A stretch of 12,832 bases of DNA from Bacteroidales bacterium (lineage in GTDB: Bacteria > Bacteroidota > Bacteroidia > Bacteroidales > UBA7960): assembly GCA_007123065.1 (NCBI GenBank), contig SKSI01000101.1, forward strand, positions 1-12,832, given 5' to 3'. Each line of letters opens with the position of its first letter. Within the stretch, counting starts at the first letter, position 1. The notes under the pieces were generated by a model, which saw only the letters and a list, made by a program, of their open reading frames with translations, was not told the DNA's origin and did not search any database. Of the stretch, positions 6,179 through 12,832 are shown one piece after another. The position numbers and the translations under genes are program-made.

Positions 6179-7507
6179 ATGAAAAAAAATCGTTTTATCC
6201 AATTTATTGTCAGCTTTACCCTGCTGGCAACGGCCATTCCGATGTTCGCCCAGCAAGCAGATCTCGGTTATTTCAGGATTCCGGATCAAACCGGCATCCA
6301 TGTGTTTGAAACATTTCGTCAGGATACTATAAAGTTTGAAGGCATACGTGTTCGGGTGGGTGGTAATTTTTCCCAGCAATTTCAGGCAATAAGTCACGAG
6401 AACAGTGCCGGTGAAAACTTGTTTCAGGAAACAGATTTGAATAAGCTTTACCCGCTCGGGTCTGGTTTTAACCTGGCTACGGCAAACCTGAATCTGGACG
6501 TTCAGCTTAGTGATGGTATTCGTATGGCCCTTGAAGGGTATATGTCCTCAAGGCATCATCCTGAATTTTGGGTGAAAGGAGGATACATTCAGGTGGATAA
6601 ATTGCCAATGTTTGGTAATCCCCAATGGTTTACCGACTATGTAAGTGTTCGTGTCGGTCACACAATGGTCAATTACGGCGACCAGCACTTTCGCCGGAGC
6701 GATAATGGACGCACTTTCTACAATCCTTTTGTTGGCAATTATATTATGGATGCCTTTACTACTGAAATTGGCAGTGAGCTGTATGTGTTTCCTGGTCATA
6801 ATTACTTCCTGATGGTTGGAATGACCGGTGGGCTGATTAGTGGTAATGTGACAGATGCAGATAAAAGTCCTTCCATTCTCGCCAAGGCTGGTTTTGATGA
6901 TCAGATCAACGAAGACCTTCGTTTGCGCTTAACAGGAAGCCTGTATCATAATTCCGGTACAATCAGGAACACCCTTTATGCCGGCGACAGGGCCGGATCA
7001 CGTTATTATATGGTTATGGAGCCAGAGTTTTATCGCAACTTCCGGGCAGGCGGTGTTCTGACTCAATCTAATGAGGCCAACCGTTTTACATCAGGTAGGT
7101 TTACCCCTGATTTTACGCATCAAATCACCTCTTTTATGATTAATCCTTTTGTAAAATACAGGGGTCTGGAAATTTTTGGAACTTTTGAAATGTCAAGCGG
7201 CACCCATAATGCAGATATTGACGACAGAAGCGTTACTCAGATTGCCGGTGAAGTGATCTATCGTTTTTTTGCCGATGAACAGTTGTTTTTGGGCGCACGC
7301 TACAACCAGGTGTCAGGTGAACTCCCCGGCGATAATGGAGATATATCTATAGATCGGATCCAAGTTGCCCTGGGATGGTATACAACTAAAAACCTTCTTG
7401 TTAAGCTGGAATACGTCGCTCAAAGCTATAATGACTTTGCCCCGATGGATTATCGTCACGGTGGAAAATTCAGTGGCTTAATGATTGAGGCTGCGGTGGC
7501 ATTTTAA
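6179..7507 (+). CDS. outer-membrane beta-barrel (porin-like) protein
   Basis: A 442-residue protein with signal peptide 1-24 (cleaved at FA|QQ). The mature part is full of alternating amphipathic strands with aromatic girdles ('NLNLDVQLSDGIRMALEGYMSS', 'YVSVRVGHTMVNYGD', 'NLLVKLEYVAQSY') and ends in a strand with C-terminal Phe, the usual BAM-recognition ending. There is no plug or TonB-receptor signature. The length suits a roughly 16-18-stranded porin. I do not recognise a specific family or substrate. Its place 12 nt after the YceI gene suggests a periplasmic binding/outer-membrane channel pair under the same sigma-54 promoter. ATG at 6179 opens a clean signal peptide, with no strong Shine-Dalgarno, as usual in Bacteroidota. 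Confidence 0.85.
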   Translation: MKKNRFIQFIVSFTLLATAIPMFAQQADLGYFRIPDQTGIHVFETFRQDTIKFEGIRVRVGGNFSQQFQAISHENSAGENLFQETDLNKLYPLGSGFNLATANLNLDVQLSDGIRMALEGYMSSRHHPEFWVKGGYIQVDKLPMFGNPQWFTDYVSVRVGHTMVNYGDQHFRRSDNGRTFYNPFVGNYIMDAFTTEIGSELYVFPGHNYFLMVGMTGGLISGNVTDADKSPSILAKAGFDDQINEDLRLRLTGSLYHNSGTIRNTLYAGDRAGSRYYMVMEPEFYRNFRAGGVLTQSNEANRFTSGRFTPDFTHQITSFMINPFVKYRGLEIFGTFEMSSGTHNADIDDRSVTQIAGEVIYRFFADEQLFLGARYNQVSGELPGDNGDISIDRIQVALGWYTTKNLLVKLEYVAQSYNDFAPMDYRHGGKFSGLMIEAAVAF

Positions 7508-7518
7508 TTATTGATCCG

Positions 7519-7544
7519 CTTGATCTTTTTTCTTGATCTTTTTT
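7519..7544 (+). repeat. tandem 13-bp direct repeat CTTGATCTTTTTT x2
   Basis: CTTGATCTTTTTT occurs at 7519-7531 and immediately again at 7532-7544, just after the porin stop. The T-runs suggest a terminator region, but only a 4-bp GATC stem can form upstream of the first, so I do not call a terminator. The rest of the gap to 7747 holds an A-rich tract (about 7640-7680) and a promoter element. Confidence 0.6.
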
Positions 7545-7696
7545 AATGACCAGATTAAGCGATTAAAGGGCTTTTTGGCTTGAGAGACTCCCGTAGCTTG
7601 CAGTTTGGGACTTCAGTGTTATTTTTAAGAACATCCTTTTTCCTTCAAAAAAAATAAAAAACAAAGAACAAAAAACAAATACGTACTTATTTTCTT

Positions 7697-7704
7697 TATT
7701 TTTG
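7697..7704 (+). promoter_or_regulatory. Bacteroidota -7 promoter element (TAnnTTTG) for the large kinase
   Basis: TATTTTTG matches the TAnnTTTG -7 consensus and lies 43 nt before the chosen ATG at 7748, after an A-rich tract. No TTG is found at the usual -33 distance, so only half of the promoter is seen. Confidence 0.45.
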
Positions 7705-7747
7705 GTGTTATCATTGTATTGTGTCGGTGTCGAACCACAAAGAAAAT

Positions 7748-10700
7748 ATGAAAACAACACCTCTGGAAAAGGAGATTATCCAACTCAGAAAGCAACTGGA
7801 AGAAAGCATTGTCAGAGAATCCCGTCTGAAGAAACAGGTCCAGAGTTTGCAGAATCTGTCCGAGCACGATCAAGTGCGAAGGGAGCTGGAGGCAGAGCGA
7901 AGCTACTTTGAGCATCTTTTTCAAGGTATTCCGGAAGGGGTCGTTCTTCTCGATAAGGATGACCGGATACTGGATTGCAACATTGCTTTTGAAGAGCTCT
8001 TTCAATATAATAAAAAGAAGATCATTGGGAAGGCAATCAACGATGTTATCGTACCTGAACATCTGAAAAAGGAAGGTCTGGACGCTACAAACGATGTTGC
8101 TGTTGGTAAAAACATACAGTTTGATACCGAAAGAAGAGCAAAAGATGGCAGACTGATACAGGTATCCATTACAGGCAGGCCGATTGACATAAAAGGTGGG
8201 CAGACTGCCGTTATTGGTGTTTACCGAGACATTACCGGACTTAAGGAAACTGAGCGAAGGCTGCAGCAGGAGAAAGAGAAATTTGTCAAAATTGTTGAAA
8301 CCAGTCCGGGTGCCATTTGCTCGTTTCGCATGTCATCATCCGGAACCGGCAATTATCCTTATGCTTCTCCTGATATCAAAGATGTTTATGGGTTCTCACC
8401 CGAACAGCTAATGGCAGATGCTTCTCCTGTAGCAAAAAGGATCCATAAGGACGACAGGGATGTCACACGGGAGGATATGTCCCAATCAGCAAAGCATCTT
8501 ACTCCCTGGTATGGAAGATACAGGTATAATCATCCTGAAAAGGGAATGATATGGGTTGAAAACCGGATGGTTCCTGAAGCCGATGAATATGGTGGTACAA
8601 TCTGGTATGGCTATGTTCTGGATGTTACCAGGGAGAAGGAACGAGAACTGCGGGAGCAGGCATTGCGTGAGATCACTGTGGCTACAGTGACAACAACTGA
8701 CCTCGAAGCCCTTATTAATAAGATCAGAATCATTCTTGAACAACTGATCGATACAACGAATTTCTACATAGCACTTTATAATAAGGAAACCCAAATCCTC
8801 TCCATCCCTTATGAAAGGGATGAGAAAGACAATATTGAGTCCTGGCCTGCTGAGAAATCGGTAACCGGACTCATTGTGACCAACAAAAAGCCCCTGCTGT
8901 TGCAAAAGTCTGCAATTCTCGCTTTGATGGATGAGGGAATCATCCATCAGGTTGGAAATATGTGTGAGGTTTGGCTTGGGGTCCCATTGATGGGTGATTC
9001 CGGGGTGATCGGCGCGCTGGTCGTGCAGGATTATAATAATCCCAATGCTTACAACAAGGAAAGCCAGGCTGTACTGGAGTTTGTCTCACATCATATCAGT
9101 ATGGCTATTCAGCGTCAAAAAAATATTGAAGACCTGCGTTTCCACTCAACGATCCTGGATCAGATACGCGACAGAGTCACGGTAACAGACATGGATGGCA
9201 CGATTGCCTACGTGAATAATGCGGAATGCAATGCCTTAGCAACAACCAGGGAGGAGATGATTGGTAAAAATGTGACCGTTCTCGGCAAAGATCAAAGAAA
9301 GCAGAAAAACCGCCGTATTGTATTGAACCATACCATAGATAAAGGTCAGTGGTGGGGTGAAATTAAAACCCATAATCATGAAGGGGATGATATTATTCTG
9401 GATGTCAGAAGCAGTCTGGTTACCAACCGGGACGGAAAGGCCATAGGCGTTTGTGCGATCTCGAGGGATATTACGGAACAGAAAAAAACCGCTTTGCAAC
9501 GTGATTACCATCTTCGTGTTCAACAAATGATCTCGAAGATCTCCTCTGAATTTGTCGGCATCACCAGGGCTACTTTTGACCACAAGATCGATTTTATGTT
9601 GCGTGAATTGGGTGTGTTTATGGAGGTGGACCGGGCTTATTTATTTTGCTTTTTAGAAGATCGCCAATACATAAGAAACACGCACGAATGGTGTGCCGAC
9701 GGAATTGAATCCCAAATGGACTCCCTTCATAACTTCCCGGTTTCTGGTTTTTCATGGTGGACTAAGAAAATTTTTAATGATAAAATCATTCATATACCGG
9801 ATATAGAAAAGATGCCTTCTGATGCAAAAAACGAACAAATCGAGTTCCAGCGGCAGGGAATAAAGTCGCTTTTGGCTGTGCCCGTATATGATTCATTTGG
9901 AATAATTACCGGGTTTTTCGGATTTGATGCCGTGCGCGCGAGAAAGAAGTGGTCAGGGTATCAGATCGGTTTTCTTCGCATTTTGGCCAATACCATTACG
10001 GATGCCATGAAGATGGTGGATATCGAAAAAAACCTTGTTCAGGCTAAAGAAAGGGCTGAAGAGAGCGATCGTTTGAAATCGGCATTCCTGGCAAATGTAA
10101 GTCATGAAATCCGCACCCCTATGAATGCCATTCTTGGATTTTTGTCGTTGCTGAAAGAACCCCGGCTCGAAGAGGAACAGCGTTCAGAGTACATTGGTGT
10201 AGTTAATAAAAGCGGACAAAGATTGCTTGATACGATCAACGACATAATGGAACTGTCGAAAATTGAAGCCGGGCAGGTTAAAGTACAGCAGGTCGAAGTG
10301 AATGTATCAGAGCTGATGAAATATCAATACGATTTGTTTTTGCCCCAGATCAGAGATAAAGGGTTGTATTTTAGGCTTTCTGAAAACATCCCTGCCAAAT
10401 ATATGACCATAGTGTCGGACCAACATAAATTAGAGGGTATCCTGATCAACTTGATTAACAATGCGTTAAAATTTACAACATCGGGTTTTATTGAGTTTGG
10501 TACTTATATTGTTGATGAGGATATTGTGTTTTATGTAAAAGATACAGGAATCGGCATCCCTGAAGACAAACAGGAAGCTGTTTTTGAACGGTTTGTGCAG
10601 GCAGACCTCACGCTAGCGCGAAAACATGAAGGTACAGGATTGGGTCTGTCGATCGTAAAGGCTTATCTGGAGCTTTTAAATGGTCGGATATGGCTTGAAT

Positions 10701-10756
10701 CGAAGCCTGGAAAAGGCAGTACTTTTTTCTTCTCTATACCTCTTTCGGTTAAATAG
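7748..10756 (+). CDS. soluble multi-sensor histidine kinase (PAS-PAS-GAF-PAS-GAF-HisKA-HATPase)
   Basis: A 1002-residue protein counted from ATG 7748. The frame is open to a GTG at 7721, but those nine codons would lie close to the -7 element and MKTTPLEKE is a better start. Order: coiled coil (about 5-52), PAS (53-165, ending 'GVYRDITGLKE'), PAS (178-297), GAF (307-457), PAS (464-580, 'ISRDITEQKK'), GAF (591-756), HisKA with H786 in 'NVSHEIRTPMNAI', and an HATPase with N901/N905, DTGIGIP (from D932) and GTGLGLS (962-968). There is no membrane segment or signal peptide, so it is a cytoplasmic sensor. No haem or chromophore residue can be assigned confidently. The frame ends in TAG at 10754-10756, and a broken receiver domain follows, so it is probably a former hybrid kinase now lacking its receiver. 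No cognate regulator is adjacent. Confidence 0.92.
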   Translation: MKTTPLEKEIIQLRKQLEESIVRESRLKKQVQSLQNLSEHDQVRRELEAERSYFEHLFQGIPEGVVLLDKDDRILDCNIAFEELFQYNKKKIIGKAINDVIVPEHLKKEGLDATNDVAVGKNIQFDTERRAKDGRLIQVSITGRPIDIKGGQTAVIGVYRDITGLKETERRLQQEKEKFVKIVETSPGAICSFRMSSSGTGNYPYASPDIKDVYGFSPEQLMADASPVAKRIHKDDRDVTREDMSQSAKHLTPWYGRYRYNHPEKGMIWVENRMVPEADEYGGTIWYGYVLDVTREKERELREQALREITVATVTTTDLEALINKIRIILEQLIDTTNFYIALYNKETQILSIPYERDEKDNIESWPAEKSVTGLIVTNKKPLLLQKSAILALMDEGIIHQVGNMCEVWLGVPLMGDSGVIGALVVQDYNNPNAYNKESQAVLEFVSHHISMAIQRQKNIEDLRFHSTILDQIRDRVTVTDMDGTIAYVNNAECNALATTREEMIGKNVTVLGKDQRKQKNRRIVLNHTIDKGQWWGEIKTHNHEGDDIILDVRSSLVTNRDGKAIGVCAISRDITEQKKTALQRDYHLRVQQMISKISSEFVGITRATFDHKIDFMLRELGVFMEVDRAYLFCFLEDRQYIRNTHEWCADGIESQMDSLHNFPVSGFSWWTKKIFNDKIIHIPDIEKMPSDAKNEQIEFQRQGIKSLLAVPVYDSFGIITGFFGFDAVRARKKWSGYQIGFLRILANTITDAMKMVDIEKNLVQAKERAEESDRLKSAFLANVSHEIRTPMNAILGFLSLLKEPRLEEEQRSEYIGVVNKSGQRLLDTINDIMELSKIEAGQVKVQQVEVNVSELMKYQYDLFLPQIRDKGLYFRLSENIPAKYMTIVSDQHKLEGILINLINNALKFTTSGFIEFGTYIVDEDIVFYVKDTGIGIPEDKQEAVFERFVQADLTLARKHEGTGLGLSIVKAYLELLNGRIWLESKPGKGSTFFFSIPLSVK

Positions 10757-11039
10757 TGCCAGAATGCTGCCACCCTGATAAACACAAACCCGAAGAAAAT
10801 ACCCGGAAAAAGAGTAAACCATTCTGATTGCTGAAGATGATGAAGCAAGTTTCCAGTTGCTGAAAGTATTTTTAAGTCGTGAACCACTTCAGCTGGTTCG
10901 TAAGAAAAATGGTGAAGATGCCATTGATATTGTTCGCAAACGTGATGATATATCCTTTGTTTTAATGGACTTAAAAATGCCTGGTACAGGTGGATTTAAA
11001 TCATCAAGTGAAATCTCACAATATTTTTTTGCTTGTTGA
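10757..11039 (+). pseudogene. decayed receiver domain, formerly the C-terminus of the upstream hybrid kinase
   Basis: After the kinase stop, the same frame reads a plausible inter-domain linker ('NTNPKKIPGK', up to about 10809). Receiver homology then resumes in another frame from 10818: T-I-L-I-A-E-D-D-E-A-S-F, with the acidic pocket at 10833-10841, '..FVLMDLKMPGTGGF', and phospho-acceptor Asp at 10968-10970. A TAA at 10815-10817 closes that frame upstream, and the only ATG (10857) lies after the acidic pocket, so it cannot be a functional start. Homology stops near 10999, before the Thr/Ser and Lys switch residues, and the frame ends at TGA 11037-11039. Three lesions (stop, frameshift, truncation) mark it as dead, unless base errors explain the first two. 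Confidence 0.75.
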
Positions 11040-11212
11040 ATATTGCGCTTACGATCATTCTTTTCTTGACCATTGCACGATTCTTAAATTTTCTTAAAAA
11101 AATCAGGATCAAAGGTGCTGAAATTGATTCTTGTGGCATACTTTTTGACAATACAAAATTTATCGGGGTTGTGGTGTATGCTGCCATAAATCCTTATATG
11201 TCAAACCAATAA
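11012..11212 (+). other. short membrane-protein-like open frame, probable gene remnant
   Basis: A stop-to-stop frame of 66 codons plus TAA has no ATG until near its end. A TTG at 11033 or 11036 could start a peptide of about 59 residues. It encodes one strong hydrophobic segment ('LNIALTIILFLTIARFL') followed by a basic patch (KKIRIK) and a soluble tail ending 'NPYMSNQ'. I do not recognise the family. It begins about where receiver homology is lost (about 10999), so it may be the 3' end of a gene fused there by deletion. A genuine small membrane protein with a TTG start is the alternative. Confidence 0.35.
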
Positions 11213-11232
11213 AACCCTTTAAAAATTTACCT

Positions 11233-12777
11233 ATGAAAACAACATTACTCTCATTCATTCTGGTATTCGCGCTATTTTCAGGCTACAGCCAGAATATTCC
11301 TTTAGAAAAGGAAAAAAAACACACAACCAGAATGGCACGATTTAAACCCTCAGCAGAGCGGGAAACCGATGCCAAAGCATCTAAAATGTTAGGTACCCTT
11401 GATTTTGGCGCAATTCTGATCAGAAACAGTGCCAGGGCAGATAGCATCTTGGTTAACTCGTTCGAAACCAAGAATGGATCCTGGGAGCCATTCTTGAAAG
11501 AGATTCCGTTCTATCAAGGTACGTCAACCATCATCGATGAAATGGAACAATGGTATTTTGATGGCATGGGTTATGTTCCGGAAATCAAAACCAAAGCTAC
11601 TTATGATGATCAAGGCCGTCCGACCCGAATCGAAATGCATTATTATGATGATGGTTCGTGGATTCCGGTTTTTGCCATTGAGGAACAATTCAATGCTCTG
11701 GGAGAGGTCATCTATGATGCTATTTATTTTTTTGATGTGGATGAGGAGGCGTGGATCTTGTTTTTTGGATCCCGGGCCATAGAGGAATACAATGACAACG
11801 ATGCCCTGGTATTGCGCATCTGGGAAAACTTTTTTATGGATGAATGGGAGCTTGATTATAAGGAAGCGTTTATCCTGAACGAAGATGATGTGATTGTCGA
11901 GATCATTGAATATTATTACGACGACTATGATGACTTATGGGAAAAAGAATACCGTATGGTGCTTGAGTTGTGTGAAAACAACATGTGGCAGCAGGGTTAT
12001 TCATACGTATGGGACTGGTTTGAAGAAGAGTGGGTGTTGGAGCTCAAATATCTGGAATTTGAATGGTTTGACTTTAGCCGCTTGTTGTTTACCCATTTGC
12101 ACGTGATGGCAGATGCCGATCTGTTTGACGACTGGGATGACTGGAAAGGTGATGAGGATGTGGAATGGGTCAATTACATGCGCATGAGTGCAGAATATCA
12201 CGAAACCGGCCTTCCAATCCTCAGACTGATAGAGGGATGGCATGGTGATGGTGATGAAGGAGCATGGCAACCCGACATCAAGATGGAGTACGCTTACGAT
12301 CATCTGCTCAATACCGTTTATGACATGTCTAGCTACCATGACGGTTCCGGTTGGGTTATGATGTATGGTTATCAGCTTGACATGGAATACCATGAAGATG
12401 GTTCCATTAAGTCCATATTATACAGTGCCACATGGGATGAGTGGAAAAACGATTTGAATCCCTTGATGCATTATATATATTATTACAGTGATGACACTAC
12501 GGATGTCCCGATTGTAGACAGGCCCGTTTTGAATCAGCTGAAGGTGTATCCCAATCCGGCTATCCATACGATCAATATTGATCTTTCAGAGAGTCAGGGG
12601 TTCACTGCTCTTGCAATTATTGGAGCCGATGGCCGTATCGTGCAAACTTACAATCCGGCAAGCTTTTCCAAGTCACAGCAGGTAAGCCTGGATGTGTCCG
12701 GACTAACCAATGGCATCTATTTTGTCAGGGTGCAAGGCCCTGCAGGACAACAAACCACCAGGTTTATAAAGAGGTAA
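11233..12777 (+). CDS. T9SS-sorted acidic Trp-rich repeat protein
   Basis: A 514-residue protein. The signal peptide is about 1-19 (MKTTLLSFILVFALFSGYS). It is followed by a basic, probably flexible region (about 20-70) and a long D/E/Y/W-rich repeat body (about 75-420). A type A Por-secretion C-terminal sorting domain (about 433-514) starts with 'KVYPNPA' (437-443) and ends 'GIYFVRVQGPAGQQTTRFIKR', as in TIGR04183-like domains. The body holds 20 Trp (W84-W404) and none lie outside it. W143, W174, W205, W236 and W267 are exactly 31 residues apart, and the spacing then loosens to about 29-34. Units resemble 'YDDGSW.P' followed by alternating hydrophobic strands. The protein should cross the outer membrane by T9SS and be attached or released there. 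I see no catalytic motif. The body is strongly acidic, so metal or cation binding is possible (inference). The ATG at 11233 opens the signal peptide. Confidence 0.85.
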   Translation: MKTTLLSFILVFALFSGYSQNIPLEKEKKHTTRMARFKPSAERETDAKASKMLGTLDFGAILIRNSARADSILVNSFETKNGSWEPFLKEIPFYQGTSTIIDEMEQWYFDGMGYVPEIKTKATYDDQGRPTRIEMHYYDDGSWIPVFAIEEQFNALGEVIYDAIYFFDVDEEAWILFFGSRAIEEYNDNDALVLRIWENFFMDEWELDYKEAFILNEDDVIVEIIEYYYDDYDDLWEKEYRMVLELCENNMWQQGYSYVWDWFEEEWVLELKYLEFEWFDFSRLLFTHLHVMADADLFDDWDDWKGDEDVEWVNYMRMSAEYHETGLPILRLIEGWHGDGDEGAWQPDIKMEYAYDHLLNTVYDMSSYHDGSGWVMMYGYQLDMEYHEDGSIKSILYSATWDEWKNDLNPLMHYIYYYSDDTTDVPIVDRPVLNQLKVYPNPAIHTINIDLSESQGFTALAIIGADGRIVQTYNPASFSKSQQVSLDVSGLTNGIYFVRVQGPAGQQTTRFIKR

Positions 12778-12802
12778 TTGTCTTTATTTAATAATTATAA
12801 AA

Positions 12803-12832
12803 GAGGCTGTCTACAGAGTTTGAGACAGCCTC
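12803..12832 (+). terminator. terminator stem at the window end
   Basis: GAGGCTGTCT (12803-12812) and AGACAGCCTC (12823-12832) form a perfect 10-bp stem with a 10-nt loop, 26 nt after the T9SS-protein stop. The expected T run would lie just beyond the window, so it cannot be checked here. Confidence 0.75.

Noticed and set aside
7702..7718. Second sigma-54 promoter before the large kinase (TTGGTGTTATCATTGTA)
   Set aside because: GG and the -12 G have the right spacing, but -12 is GT rather than GC and the CAC block is absent; a TAnnTTTG element overlaps it.
7721..7747. GTG at 7721 as the start of the large kinase
   Set aside because: It adds nine residues without domain content and lies about 17 nt after the -7 element; ATG 7748 is better.
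7625..8062. Minus-strand 145-codon open frame over the start of the large kinase
   Set aside because: It overlaps the coiled coil and first PAS domain antisense, and its translation is low-complexity and hydrophobic from A/T-rich DNA.
10857..11039. Stand-alone response regulator gene from ATG 10857
   Set aside because: The start falls after the acidic pocket, and the frame lacks the Thr/Ser and Lys switch residues, so it is a remnant.

Overview
The window looks like chromosomal DNA from a Bacteroidota bacterium, probably an environmental Bacteroidales or Marinilabiliales-like lineage. The reasons are a type IX secretion (Por) C-terminal sorting domain on the last gene, poor Shine-Dalgarno sequences, a TAnnTTTG-type -7 element before the large kinase, a typical lipoprotein and outer-membrane beta-barrel repertoire, and AT-rich gaps. 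All supported genes are on the + strand. The genus assignment is inference.

Layout. (1) 1-1191: the C-terminal part of a large secreted surface protein (Ig-like, jelly-roll-like and beta-helix-like modules) ending in a PEP-CTERM/exosortase-like tail. (2) 1192-1570: a gap with a weak terminator, a 22-copy heptamer array that passes into a hexamer array, and an AT-rich leader. (3) 1571-5333: a tight three-gene operon coding for a PhnD-like periplasmic lipoprotein, a membrane histidine kinase and an NtrC-family sigma-54 activator. (4) 5334-5563: a strong terminator, a large dyad, and a well-spaced sigma-54 (-24/-12) promoter. (5) 5564-7507: a two-gene operon coding for a secreted YceI-family protein and an outer-membrane beta-barrel protein. 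(6) 7748-10756: a 1002-residue soluble PAS/GAF histidine kinase. It is followed by a receiver domain decayed by a stop codon, a frameshift and a truncation, then by a small membrane-protein-like remnant. (7) 11233-12777: a T9SS-sorted, acidic, Trp-rich repeat protein, with a perfect 10-bp stem at the window end.

How the parts may work together. The most interesting unit is 1571-7507. A solute-binding lipoprotein of the phosphonate-binding (PhnD) fold has no ABC transporter beside it. It is translationally overlapped with a sensor kinase, which is followed after 2 nt by a sigma-54 activator. Just after the activator gene lie a dyad suited to an activator-binding site and a sigma-54 promoter with exact GG/GC spacing, reading into the YceI-porin pair. 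This reads as a self-contained circuit: periplasmic ligand, lipoprotein, kinase, activator, sigma-54, then an outer-membrane uptake or binding module. The fold and motif calls come from the sequence and family knowledge. The circuit and its unknown ligand are inference.

Two different C-terminal cell-surface sorting signals occur at the two ends of the window (exosortase-like and T9SS).
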